In this document: piece after piece, positions 34,645 through 45,838 of the stretch
Layout of the letters: every line of letters starts with the position of its first letter
Numbering within the stretch: position 1 is the stretch's first letter
DNA from: Puccinia triticina
Taxonomy: Eukaryota > Basidiomycota > Pucciniomycetes > Pucciniales > Pucciniaceae
NCBI RefSeq assembly: GCF_026914185.1
Contig: NC_070572.1
Span: 4,340,001-4,404,000 of the forward strand
Length of the DNA: 64,000 nt
Reading direction: 5' to 3'
Notes under the pieces: model-generated
Database searches by the model: none
What the model was told of the DNA's origin: nothing
Seen by the model: the letters and a program-made list of their open reading frames with translations, nothing else
Translations under genes and position numbers: made by a program

Positions 34645-35243
34645 AGTAACCTGAGATTACCTATCTGATTGTCTGAGTTTACCGGAAAGATGAGAGAGGG
34701 GAGTAGACTTTGAATTCACAAGATAACGTCTAAGCCTCTATACCGTGCCAGGGGATAGAATTTCACTGTTATGGCTTAACCGCTTTGCTTTATCATTACG
34801 TGCTTGCTACTTCTAATCAGAAAGGGTAATGGGATATGCAAAAGGTAAACTCAGATTTTCAGACAGATAACCTCAGCCACCCGACTACTCCGGAAGATCC
34901 TAACGATAGCCACAATGATTTGAAGGCAGAGAAAGATGGAAAGCTAAAGATTCCGGGATGATTACACCCTAGACTGGGATACCCACGAGAGAGATTATGA
35001 TAAGTAAATTTAAGGAGCAGGTCGATTACGCTTTACTCAAAGCTACCGTGCTAATAGGAAGATAATGATGAAAATAGGTATGGCGAGATTTACAGGCTCA
35101 TAACCTGATGTGACAAATAGAATGAGAATGACAATGCAAGTGGGAAAACAGACTCTGCAGTCTGTCTTCCTGCCTAAATATGGTCTCGAGGGCGAGGCGA
35201 GTGTCACAGATTGTAACCTAACAGGTTAGGTTACAACACATTC
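34645..35243 (-). repeat. candidate 5' LTR of the Copia remnant
   Basis: On the minus strand the start would be TGTTGTAACCTAACCTG at 35243 and the end near GGTTACTC at about 34650. It lies immediately upstream of gag. The start contains the inverted pair TGTAACCTA/TAGGTTACA. Only one LTR survives, so the limits cannot be confirmed by comparison. Confidence 0.35.
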
Positions 35244-35520
35244 CTGCCGGTCAGAGAGACTGAACAAATCTCGCTAGCCGAGGCATATTCATGTCAGCCG
35301 GTAAGGTTGTACAACACCAATTGATGAAATTCTACGACCTCGTCGGCGGAAGACATTGCTCCCGGTAAAACATAACTTGTTATAATTCTTTATGGAAGTG
35401 TCTTCGTGTATTCAAAACCTTTGCTGCTTACATAAATAATTACTAATGTATGCTAATAGCCAATGGTTACAGAAGATTCCGTCGAGGATACATTCAGGCA
35501 CGCGGATATATGTATACCGT

Positions 35521-36518
35521 TTAATCTGATGGACGTTGACGTTTGAAGGGCATCGACTTCTTCTCTTTCCCATCGACTTTCTTTCTCTTCTTTTCGATCG
35601 ACTTGTGCAGTTTAGATTTATTTTGAGACAGATGGTTGTATCGATCAGTGAGTATAATTTCTTTTTGGGCCTCTGAAAAGAGATCCAACGTTTACCAAAA
35701 AAAAAGAAAGAAAAAAAAAGGAAACGATGTTGTTTAGCATGATCAGGTTCTCTCTTTGAGGGAGAGAGAAAAAGATGGAACGGACTTCTTTTCAAGTAAA
35801 ATGCCCCTTTGCCTTCTTTCCTTTTAGCATTCTCTTCAGCTTTCCACTTCCTCAGAGCCTGCTTCTCCCACTCCATTTTCTGACGCTGGACCTCTCTATT
35901 TTCTTCCCGGCGTAACTGTTCCTCGAGAGCCTGAAGCTGAGTGGGATTGAGCTGTGATTTTTTCTTAGCTTGCTGGAGAGTTTGACGCAAACGATCGATC
36001 TCCATCTGTTGCTGTTCTTTTAAGAAACCGAACGATCTCTCATGAAGATCTTCATTAACGGCTCCGGATAGACTATCAAACCGTGGGTCTCGTCGTTCGA
36101 CCTTCGGAACCTCGACGACCGTCCGTTTTCGTGTCACTGGCTTCTTGCTACTGATTTCTATTGGTGCATGTTTGTGGGAACGAGGAGCGATCGATTTCTT
36201 CTGATTTTGTGGTAGGAGTTGATGATGATCGCCATAGGATAATGGATGACGGTGGGCGGACGGATTGGAGTGAGAGTTGGTCAGATTAGAAGGCACTTGG
36301 GCAGCGGAGGGATGAAGATGTGGGTGGGATGGACTGGGCGGGGGATGGTGGTGGTGGTGAGGGCTATTGAGCTGATGAGGCGGAGGCTGACGATAGTGAG
36401 CAGCGGATCGGGTGCTTGTCGATGTGGCTCCGGATGGGTTGCGGAGGGGTTGGGCGGGTCGGCTGACGGGAGGGATCGAACGAGAGGGTTGAGCGAGGCT
36501 GGTTTCCTTGGTGGGCAT
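35521..36518 (-). CDS. rRNA biogenesis protein RRP36
   Basis: RRP36 acts in the nucleolus in early cleavages of pre-rRNA towards 18S rRNA. Two exons, 36518-35786 and 35672-35521, give 294 residues; the intron runs GTCCGT..TTTCAG. Residues 1-110 are Pro/Ser/His-rich and low-complexity. The family core follows: SHKHAPIEISSKKPVTRKR near 114-132, the signature DPRFDSLSG at 144-152, a charged coiled coil, and KEGKGAFYLKR before the intron. After it come KAQKEIILTDRYNHL, SIEKKRKK and KEKKSMPFKRQRP. This matches RRP36 from end to end. The start ATG at 36518 is the first in frame; the frame stays open upstream without ATG to about 36782, so an upstream first exon is possible. A MITE sits about 280 bp upstream. 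No frame damage is visible. Confidence 0.9.
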
Positions 36519-36797
36519 CTGCTGGGAGCGGAGACCACCTGCGAGAGACAGTCGGGATGGTTCTTTGCTTCTATCGGGGGTTCGAGTGGGCTGTTCGGTC
36601 TGCAGCTGGTGATGGGATGCTGCTCGTTTGATAGCCGAGACTGTCGAGAGGGCTGAGAAGGTGCGGTCGTCGGTCTTGGCAGAGTTGAGGGCTGGAGATG
36701 TGGGAATCGAGTGCTGGTTGAACTCCAGTCCGCAGATACCACGACTGCGGCGAGGCTCAGAGTGCGTAGCCCCTTCGGGCTACAACACTCAACTATT

Positions 36798-36942
36798 GGA
36801 GGACTTCCCGCCGATCTGGAAACCCAGATTTTCCCAGATTTTGCAGGGAAATCTAGGCAGATCTAGGATTTGGGATGATTGAGCCCAGATTTCCCCGCAA
36901 AATCTGGAAAATCTGAGTTCCCAGATTGACGGGAAGTCCTCC
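36798..36942. mobile_element. GGAGGACTTCC MITE, copy 1 (upstream of RRP36)
   Basis: Starts GGAGGACTTCCC and ends GGGAAGTCCTCC, with ATT directly on both sides (36795-36797 and 36943-36945). The interior folds on AGATTTTGCAGGG/CCCGCAAAATCT. Two more copies with the same ends lie at 62769-62907 and 62992-63167. Confidence 0.85.
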
Positions 36943-36945
36943 ATT

Positions 36946-37674
36946 GTTTTCCAAGCTTGGACACTTTCAATTTGTTTTGTTTTGGTAGATCCTTGCAGAT
37001 CCCACTTTAAAATGTACTTCTTGACAGGTGTCAGATGTGGCCCAAGGCTAAATCTAACCCCAGAGCCATCATCCTCCAGAAGACAGTCAAGGAGTAGACT
37101 TCGGTAAAAAGCAAGTTCAATCAGAGCCGCAAAATTACCCCTCCTGGGCACCGCTGCTCATGGTGCCGGAAAGCTGCCCTCAGCCTGAACGGAGGGGCCG
37201 ACAGAGCCCGGGATTGTTACACTAGCTACAAGGACAAGAGAGATGTTGGATAATTGAGCACAAAGTTGATCTTGAAACTGAAAATAAACCCACACAATGA
37301 AACAATAAAAATCAAAAAATTCCAAGCTTCTTGAAAAACACAATGCATAGCATTCACATCCGTTTGCTTAATTTCTAGTTCAAGTAAGCCGCTAACTTAT
37401 CACAGTCTCTCCCCATGGGGGAGGTTTCAGTTTGGAGTTTGGGTGGAGGTTTGGGTGGTATCTCATTTGGATGGAGCTTAAGTTTTCCCACAGGGAGGAA
37501 CTAAGGCCTAATGTGAGGGTTGCAGCACATCTTCCATCCACCAAGAAGAGAAGAAATTGACATCTTCAAATTATTCAGCCTGCAGTTTTGATGCTGTCCA
37601 TTCCCACTCCCAAAACTTAGAAGCTCATTGAGGGCACCAATTTTCAGAGCTCACCCCCCCCCCCCCCCCCCCCC
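36946..37674. other. no gene recognised; ends in a C21 run
   Basis: No supported gene. A homopolymer of 21 C (37654-37674) borders the next element. Runs of this length are often wrong in assemblies. Confidence 0.45.
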
Positions 37675-38998
37675 TAACTTAACTAAGTCCCTCTCTTTTT
37701 GGAGGGGGGACGCCGTCCTGCAGGGACCCTCCAAAGGAAGGACTTAGACTGTCAACCCTCTGTTAGTTTGGACAGCACAGAAGGTTGCCATGGACAGCCC
37801 CTTACGCGGCCAGAACAACTTCCGCCGCCGTAATGAGGTGCGGCAATGGACTCGGCAAAGCACTGACCTAGTGGTGCTGCCAAGTCGTGGTGTTGAGTAG
37901 CACAATGTGCAGTGTAGATTACTATGCCCGCTTAACAGCGGGCTGGAAGTTAGGAGAAGAAATGATTCCGCGCGCGGAGATCCTTTCTCCCTTTATATAG
38001 TAGGGGAGGCTCTCGTCAAGAGAACTTCCCCCAGAGTTTTTGGTACCAAGCCCGCTTACATTGTTGAGATATCAACGATTGGGGCCTTTACCTCTTGAAC
38101 TCCAACCTTTTCACTTCTTTATCTTCCTCCGTCCAGAACCTCCAACCTTCCTACCCTCTCCGCCAACCTCAACACTCCCCTCTCCTCGGCCCTCGACCTT
38201 ACCTCTCGGACACTAGTAAGTCTCCGACTCGGTAAGCTCGAGAGGCTCACCTTGTTTCCCCTTTTTCCTTTGTCCGGCGGACGGATCTTCTAGATCCCAG
38301 CGAGACCTTTGCTCCGCTAGGCGCCTCTTACCCAAGAGGCGTGGCTCCTCCTCCCGCGTTGACGGTTGAGTAGAGATAGACGTTTGTCTACAGTTTGTTA
38401 TTCCGCGCCCCGCCAGCGCTAGTCTAGACGATACTTAGTATCCGTTCATTCAGGATGCGGCCACTTCAGAGACCCACCCTGACATAGACACTAAGTGGAC
38501 CCTGCGGCCTGAGAGAATCAGGAACTTGGCCTTCTTCAATCCTGTGTAGCTTCATCAAATCACATTATGTGATTGAGTTGTAGGGCAACAAAAGATGCAG
38601 AACATCAAGGAGAATCTTTCCACCTACGTATTGTCCTATTTTTAGGGATATGTAAGGACATTCAAATGTCTTTTTTTGCAACTTGATCTATTTGGCTATA
38701 TCCCGTATCACACATGTTGCACTGTACAGAATCTGGAATCCATGATTTTACAACTCTGATTACAGCTCAACAAGAGGTGTTGAGGATGGGAAAGAATAGT
38801 AGAAAGATAGGGACAGCTTGGGCCATCCCAGAAATGTAAACAATTTCAAAATTGTGCAGAGGCTCATGAGGGAGAGTGACTCTAAAAAAGTCCCCACCAA
38901 AAGTCATAATTCTCTCAGGCCGCGGGGTCCACATAGCGCGTAAGTCCCTCCTTCAGAGGTTGCTTTGCTCCCCCAAGGAGGGAATTAGCTAATTTAGA
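37675..38998. mobile_element. TIR element (Mutator-like in layout) interrupted by a solo LTR
   Basis: The left end TAACTTAACTAAGTCCCTCT and the opposite-strand right end TCTAAATTAGCTAATTCCCT are related inverted repeats continuing for about 120 bp (CTTAC/GGACTTA, GTGGACCC..GCGGCCTGAGAGAAT). Both sides are bordered by C runs, so a C7 or longer duplication is likely but cannot be measured. A relative with clearer flanks is at 61008-61578. The left repeat is split by the LTR at 37750-38484. Confidence 0.65.
37750..38484 (+). mobile_element. solo LTR, 735 bp
   Basis: It starts TGTCAACCC and ends CACCCTGACA, so TGTCA/TGACA are inverted termini of the TG...CA type. TAGAC flanks both sides (37745-37749 and 38485-38489). 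A TATA-like CTTTATATAGTAGGGG lies at about 37991. No coding sequence is present. It was produced by recombination of a full LTR retrotransposon inserted in the TIR element. Confidence 0.85.
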
Positions 38999-39005
38999 CC
39001 CCCCC

Positions 39006-40140
39006 ATCAATCAACCAACCGGTGTGGTGATTTATATTGGCACAAATTGATGGAATGTCCACTTGACAATAGCATGCGTGGGAATTCAGGCGCTGCTGAG
39101 ATCACCACGCATTCGGTGAGATGAGCATGGGTGGTGATTTCAGAAAGCATGGACAAAGGCATACAGAAATCATGGTGCCAGGAAGACTTGTGGATTGCAG
39201 AATCAGATTGCGCAAAGGTTGGATTGGATAGGTGGACCGGAGCAGAGGGTGAGAGCTGTACTGTGGCAGACCAAAGGTGTGGACTGGATAGCACGGGTGC
39301 AGCAGCAGGTGAGCCTGTGCAGCTGAAGCCGGTTCCACCAGCCGGTGGAGCTGGGGCAGAGGCACTGGTGACTGCCAGCGGCTAGACAGAGGACGTGGGA
39401 GGTCAAGGATTGGAGAGGAGTGGAGCATGGGAATGTAGCATGTGGTTGTTGGGCTGAGATGGCAGACTAGTGTGGATTTGGGTAAAAACAGAGGAAGACA
39501 AGCGTGGAGGGAAGGGGGGAGAAAGGTTTTACATTTTTCTCTCCTTTTTCCCCATCATCTTACTTACTACTTGTCATTGTGCTTACAAACTATAGATGGT
39601 ACTTGGAGTATTAAGAGAGTTTTTATGTTACCCTTATTCTTAATTGCATTGCAGACCTTGTTCTTACGGAGTGCGGAGCTTTACCATGTGTGGATTATTA
39701 CACTGAGGATACGGCTCATTTTGGTGCTCTGAAGATTAGTGGAAAGTAGTAGTGCAGAGAAAACATCATCAAGAATCATTCAAGACAAGGAAACACCAGA
39801 AGAAATATTGAAGAAGGTGTACTTCTGATCAATACCATCCTTGGTGATGCCAAGAGCTATTCTCTTCTAGCTACACAGGGTGATGAGTAATAAAAGGTAG
39901 GGTTTTAAGATATTTTTAGAGCATTTATCTCAAATAAATAAATATAAAGAAAAATAAAGAGGGGCCCCTCGTATTGGGGGTGGTTTGATCCCTCTGAATA
40001 TGGATGGCTGGGGCCTGCAAGCAGGTTTGGTTTGGATCCCAGACTTACAGATAATAAGAGATAGCGGCGATAAGAAGAGAAAGGTTTTACTTACTTAGTA
40101 TTTAAACCTGTTCTTATTGCGGCAAAATTAAATCTAGGAT
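39006..40140. other. no gene recognised
   Basis: Several short frames without recognisable domains. 39440-39900 is G/A-rich then T-rich. Nothing supports a gene. Confidence 0.4.
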
Positions 40141-40446
40141 TTAACGACAGGCTAGAGACGGCAACAATGAGACAACTAGAACAATCGGAATCTGGTAAGG
40201 TTTTGAGTCAATGTAGTTGTTAGAAAGTTGGTGGGTTGTCTTATGCTGGGGAGAGCAAAAAATTGAGGACGAACCGACCTCTTTGAATATTCTTTTGCTC
40301 TCCTTGGTAACTAATATTTCTTCCTTCTTCGTATCTCTAGCTGGTTTAGATGGGGCTGTCAATGTTGATTGTTTGCTACTCGCGAGCTCAGATGGGGTGG
40401 TTGGTATTGGGATGATCCTCTTTGGGGAGGATCTCCTAGTTACCAA
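40141..40446 (-). CDS. possible N-terminal exon of an unknown basic protein
   Basis: An ATG at 40446 opens a frame reading MVTRRSSPKRIIPIPTTPSE, then SKQSTLTAPSKPARDTKKEE. Such Ser/Pro/Lys-rich starts are common in nuclear or gag-like rust proteins. No domain follows. It may be chance. Confidence 0.2.
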   Translation of the reverse strand: MVTRRSSPKRIIPIPTTPSELASSKQSTLTAPSKPARDTKKEEILVTKESKRIFKEVGSSSIFCSPQHKTTHQLSNNYIDSKPYQIPIVLVVSLLPSLACR

Positions 40447-43206
40447 AATTCATTGGACAAGTGACACATGTCAGTTAAATCTCTGTGACAGGTTTACATG
40501 AGGCTCGCGCACCCGATTTTGGATTATCATTTACAAGGAACATATTTAATATGTACCTATTTTTGAGTATTAGCTTAGATAAAATATAATCTATGCTTTG
40601 TAAATTGATATTATAGGTGACAGATCACATAGATATCTGTCACCAAAGCTGTAACATATTAATTTAATATTATTTATCTTTATTTTATATTTGTTACGCT
40701 GGCTTGCGCTGCGTAGCCGGCTGACATTTTTTACACCAGGCTATTTTTGGTGGTTTTTTTAAAACAAGGCAAGGCAAGCCAGAACAAACCTCATCTCACG
40801 CAGTGGTTAAGCCTGGGGGTCCAAGCACAGCCATTCTTTGTTTGTCCTCTTCCTCTTTTCTTTTTTGTTTGAACATATGTACTAAAATTCTGATCTGACA
40901 GATAGATAGCCCAAGATGCCAGAGCATCTATTAATGCTTGGGACCTTGTATGCGTTACTAGCCGTAGTGCGGGCTCTGCAGCGCAGACTCACATGTACAT
41001 AGACTACAGGTACATGTCATGGATCATACTCAAGGTTTGAGAGGCTGGAGATCCTGCAATCTACCATCTTGGATCCAGAACCCCCAGAACCCCAGACCCC
41101 AGACTCCATCTTCCTCTCCCCAGAGCAGACCATAACATATTGCAGGATCTACTTCACAGAGACAAAGATTAAGAACCCAACAGACCAACAGAAACCAGAT
41201 CGCTCTGCATCCAAAACCTTGAAAACCCCGACTCCAAAACCTTGAATATCCCAACTCCGCCCTTAGAAACCTTGAACATCCCACTCCAACATCACACCCA
41301 ACCCTACTGGTGTGGAACTACTCTGAGGGAAGAATAGAGCTTGAGAGGGATTTGGTGCTTGAAGGGCTGCCTCTCAGGGGAACAAGAAAAAGAATATAAG
41401 AGTATGGACTGTTAAGGAAAGGTGTGGCTATAGAGGATTCTGGAGGTATGTCTAAGGGTTTACTTTCTACTAATCTAATAGCAAGGTAAAGGTAATGTAA
41501 AGTCCGTCCAACCTGATTTTTTTGGCATAGACGTGTCAAGCTTGTCCACTCTGATTTAATGGCATAAGCTAGGCTAGTGAATGGTGACCAGTGATCTGGA
41601 TTGCTGGGACAGGATCTGATAGGGAACAAAAGGTAAGGCCAAAGAGGGCAGACTATATACAAAATATTATGGGGCTGAGTTGTGGTTGGAAGAAAAGATG
41701 AAACAGTGAAAATTCTCAATCAAGGGGCTGAGGCTGAAAATGCTATGAGGATGGAAAGTTCTGGAATGAGGCTGGAATGTGGAGAGACAATGAAACATTG
41801 GAAGAAAAGGATTATATGTCATATGAGTGACTGAAAAGGGAAGGGCTGAAACCAAAGGAGACAAGGGGTAACCAGGATGGGATCTCTATGGTTATTACAT
41901 GTGTGGCTAATGCCAAGATGGGGTTGTTATGCTGGATTGGGAAGAGAGAAAAAGATGATGAATATCCAGGGTCTTTCCTAATAGTCTGGCTCTGTCTGAT
42001 GGGTGACTTTCTCCCACTTGTGCCTAGCTGGGTGCTTGAGGATTATTGAGTTGGTGTAGGTGGGTATCCAGAAGGTGGGGAAAAAGGGTGAATAGAGAAT
42101 GGGGGGCCTGTTGATGGGTATGAGTTGTCCTAGCCTTGATCCTTAAGGGAGGTGGGTGCTTGAGTATTCCAGAGAGGGGTATATTGAGGGGAAAAGACTT
42201 TGATTTTTGTGCCATATTCAGGATTGGCTTACCACACCGGTATTTCCAGTTGATATTGAGATGTTAACCTATTGTGTTTTTACTAATGCTTGGACTTTCC
42301 AAGCATTTTTGGATAGTAAGGTTATGGACTTCGGGCCCAGAATTGGCGCACAGCAGGCCACAGCACCCGTTTAATCCCCGGGTTTCTGCCATACACAGCT
42401 CCGGGGGGGGATCAATCTCACGCTGTGATTGGATGACTGGCTGAAGGCAGCTGTGCGGTCAGGAGCCGGCACCCATCATCCATCCCACCCAATATCCATC
42501 ATCAATCCCACCCAATATCACCTATTCCAAGCGACACCACCCAAATCAACATGGATTACCAATGCCCCCACGGATCAATACCAACCATACCATGGTTTAT
42601 TGCTATGCCGCGGAATCCAAAATTGCTCTGGTAGGCCTTGGTCTGTATGGCACAACAAGGTCTGTGCATTCTGTTTTTTATATGTCCACTTTGTGGACCC
42701 TGGCCGCTACGTTATCCAATTATTATTACTGCAAAACCATGACTGGCACTTGAGTGGACCAATCTGATGTTTGTTGGTTTTTTTTTTAAAAAAAAGAAAT
42801 TGAATGTTACAGGTGTCTCGATGCTCAACAGCCTTGTAGCTGGGGATATATGGGTCTCCCGGTCAGGCAAAACTCATTAAGAGCGTGATCGGAGCACTTG
42901 ACTATGTCAAATACTGATGGTCCAGCAATACAACAATGGACAACAAGCCGGACGCTTTCCCGATGGGCTCGTTGACTTCGGACTGTTTGACGCGTTTGCC
43001 TCAGCAGCCCAGTGCACGCTGACTTCCCACCCTAGCGGCCGACAGACACAATCAACTCATCTCCGCCTTGCAGCGTAGTCATCCCCGTTTGCGCGCTTGG
43101 TAGCAGCCCGGCTCCTCTCAACAAAGCTCACACTCTTTGGCCAGCGTCACTGCGCTTAGCTCACCCACCCCGCTCTCCCGGTAATATACCTCCAACCCCA
43201 GCGAGT
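40447..43206. other. 2.8 kb without a recognised gene
   Basis: 40500-40720 is AT-rich. 40940-41300 and 41320-42220 contain open frames with no recognisable motif and no repeat partner in the window. 42410-42760 is ordinary. 43000-43200 is pyrimidine-rich and could be the leader of the small frame at 43207. Confidence 0.4.
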
Positions 43207-43353
43207 ATGACCGCTTTCCCTCTCAACTCTGCCTCCAGGCAGCCAGCAGGCTCCGGGCTCAATGCCTTCTCAGCCGTCTTTCAACGCGCGAACGACGAGA
43301 TCATCTCTGGGAAGGAGGAGATGATGACCGTAGAGCTTGGAGGTGTCACATGA
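43207..43353 (+). CDS. small open frame or first exon, unknown
   Basis: ATG at 43207 follows a pyrimidine-rich leader-like stretch. The 48-residue product contains GSGLNAFSAVFQRANDEII and SGKEEMMTV. Composition and codon use look like real coding sequence rather than noise. A GTAGAG donor directly after the ATGATGACC codons could start an intron, but I found no matching next exon. I do not recognise the protein. Confidence 0.3.
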   Translation: MTAFPLNSASRQPAGSGLNAFSAVFQRANDEIISGKEEMMTVELGGVT

Positions 43354-44110
43354 AGAAAAATATGCCGTTTTGATTCTCCTTTTGGAGATGGATAGTTTCT
43401 TTTATGCTGCAGCCTATCAAAGCCCTTTGGATCAGCAAGAAAAAAACCCAGTAATATGATTGATATTGATAGATTTGTGATGTAGCTCAAAGTAGATGGA
43501 TAAGAAGCAATGAGCCAAAGAAATAGAAACCATCTTGATAATGTGTGATAGATCTGAGCAGTACAAGATAGAAAAAAACTTAAGGTGATCTAATTTAACT
43601 CATTAATACATTCAGATCTGTAAACTGGGGTAAGATACTGTTGATAAGATGCAGAGGAAAAAAATTTAGGCAGCACAGATGAAAACGAGATCTGGCTATT
43701 GAGAGGCCAAATGTTCTTCAAACTTGAATACATTATCTTCTAATTGACCAATGATTATGCTTAAGCCCCATTGACTCCTCTGCTTGCGAGTACCTAGGAT
43801 GATTGACATCCTTTTCATCAAGGATTGTAATCACTTCTCTGTGTTTTTTGGGACAAAATATAATGGCACATGAGAGGCACCACCAGCAGGATATGAAAAC
43901 GAGCGACCCACGGAGGGGCAGGAGAGCTTTGAGGGAAGCTTTGAACGGATTCCCTCTCCGAAAGGGAATGTGTGTCTCACAACCCCAGCGCGTGTTGGCA
44001 AGATTATTTTTGTTATTTTGGGATGGTGAGTGGGCCCGATGGGAGGGCAAATACACACGATGGACACCAGACTTCCCGCCCCTCTTCAGGGCGAAAAAAG
44101 GAAGAGGAGA
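43354..44110. other. no gene recognised
   Basis: AT-rich DNA followed, from 43870, by a GC-richer stretch that includes the 3' flank of the POB3 remnant (its stop codon is at 44111-44113 on the minus strand). Confidence 0.4.
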
Positions 44111-45258
44111 TCAGGACTTCTTTTGTTTTTTCGAGGGCGGCAAGTCGGAGCTAAATCCGACGAGCAGCCCAGCAGCGGAAGAGAGGCCGTGAGTGACAAG
44201 ATGAGAGCGAAGGGGCGAGGAGGTCAGAGAAGTGCGGCGTACCTGGCTCCCGAAGCTTTGTTCTTCTTGGACGACGGGGCTGGCGCTTTGGCCGCAGCGC
44301 TGTCGCCCTCATCCTCCGACTCCGAATCGTCCGAGTCGGAACCTGCGATCCAATCCCCATAAATCAAAACACATCGTGCGTCAGTCCAAGGCATGAATCT
44401 CTGGGGTTTTTCGCGGGGGCAAAAGATGGGTGTTGACCTCCGTAGTTTGAGTCGAACTCTTCCGCGACATCCGAGTCGTCTGATCCGCCATGAGAACTTT
44501 CATCATCTGCCCAAAAAAAGCATTAAGGGATATGAGCAGGCGTGGGGCAGGGTACAAAGACTGCAAAAAAAAGCTTACCAGATTCGTCGTCATCATCGTT
44601 GGCGTTTGCGGCTGATGTTGAAGCCTTCGGCTTCGATTTGCCCTTCTTATCTCTGCCACCGCCCCCATCCTCATAGTCGTTATCGTCGTCATCATCGTCG
44701 TCGTCGTCGTCGGAGAGGGGCCCGACGGCGGCGCTCAAGACGTCCTCGTTCATCTCGTTCTCGATCTTCTTGCCCTTGGTGTCGAAATAACTCTCGATGA
44801 CCGGATGCTCCTCGCGACTCAGACTCGGGAACTGAAGATCCACCTCGTCCTTCTTCGTCAGCACCAGGTCGAACGTCCGGCCCGATTGCAAGGCCCATCC
44901 TACTCGTGCAAACTTCACCGAATGCAGATCGGCTAGGTTGATCAGGATCGGCTGCTTCGATATAAATAACACAAATTTGTCAAGGAAGTACAGCAATCCT
45001 TCGTTCGCTTTCATGTTGCATTTCACTGCTGCTTGTCCATTTGCACTGAAGAGAAGAGGGAGTTGTCAATCTATGTGGTCAGATCGAGACCGGAGCAGGA
45101 AGATCCTCACCTGGAAAAGTTGGGGGGAAGATGATCTTCTTCTTAGCCAATCCTTTGAAGACGATCAAGACGACTTCATGAGCTGAGCCTTCAAGCTTAT
45201 TATGAGACTGTTGAAAGTCTCTATTCAACAAATCTCTACAAGCCGCAAAAGCACATAG
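44111..45258 (-). pseudogene. C-terminal remnant of FACT subunit POB3 (SSRP1)
   Basis: POB3 with SPT16 forms the histone chaperone FACT. Minus-strand exons: 45258-45111, 45045-44579, 44506-44438, 44342-44243 and 44150-44111, all with GT-AG borders. They read LEGSAHEVVLIVFKGL, then AAVKCNMKANEGLLYFLDK, FISKQPILINLADLHSVKFA, SGRTFDLVL and REEHPVIESYF of the middle PH-like domain, a run of Asp, GSDDSDVAEEFDSNYG and a Lys-rich tail SDLPPSKKQKKS. About 270 codons remain; the N-terminal half is absent from the window. Frame is lost at a C6 run (45122-45127), where C7 would restore it. Retained introns mean it arose by DNA duplication or truncation, not retroposition. Confidence 0.8.
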
Positions 45259-45838
45259 TCAAGGTGTTGAGCGTCTCCTGAACAAGATGAAAATTTCTTG
45301 GGAAGCTGGCTCGGAGTTGATAAAAGATAATCCAATCAGCAGAGTTGATGGTGACAGTGTAACATTCCGTTGACAATTTTTCCATCGGAGGTAGCAGAGG
45401 TGTTGGGCATTCAGACTGGCTTCATGCAGGTAGCTGCATGAAGAATTAGAGCAAAATAATAAGCAACAATCACAATCCAGTCAATAATGAGCTTGTGAGA
45501 ATTAAGAAAAAAAGACCAACCGGCAAGGCGCAAATCGGATCAAATTGACTGGAAGCGGGTTCTTCCTGGCAAAAGGATTGTGACCAAGGAACGCTGGAAA
45601 CCGGTATTGATGGGACTCGTTTTGGCCAGGGAATGGTGGCGGATGAGAGGAGCTGTTGACCATGCGGTTAATCGAAGCACAGGATTGGTGGCTGCTGTGG
45701 CCGCCATGATTGTTGATGTTGATGACAACAGATCATGGCTTTTGAGGGAAGACAAAAATGTGGAACCTAAAATTCATATTTGATGATTTCGGTGAACCTT
45801 GCTGAAAATCAGTCCAACCATTCATAAAAACACAATAC
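45259..45838. other. boundary region between the POB3 remnant and Gypsy
   Basis: No recognised gene. An open plus-strand frame at 45196-45285 and another at 45580-45783 have no known motif. The truncation point of POB3 and the left end of the Gypsy fragment both fall here. Confidence 0.4.

Noticed and set aside
36246..36656. plus-strand Gly-rich 136-codon frame opposite RRP36
   Set aside because: It is antisense to the Pro/His-rich N terminus of RRP36, which has clear family motifs further on.
44393..44800. plus-strand Arg/His-rich frame opposite the POB3 acidic region
   Set aside because: The Arg-rich run is the complement of the Asp codons in the acidic linker of POB3.
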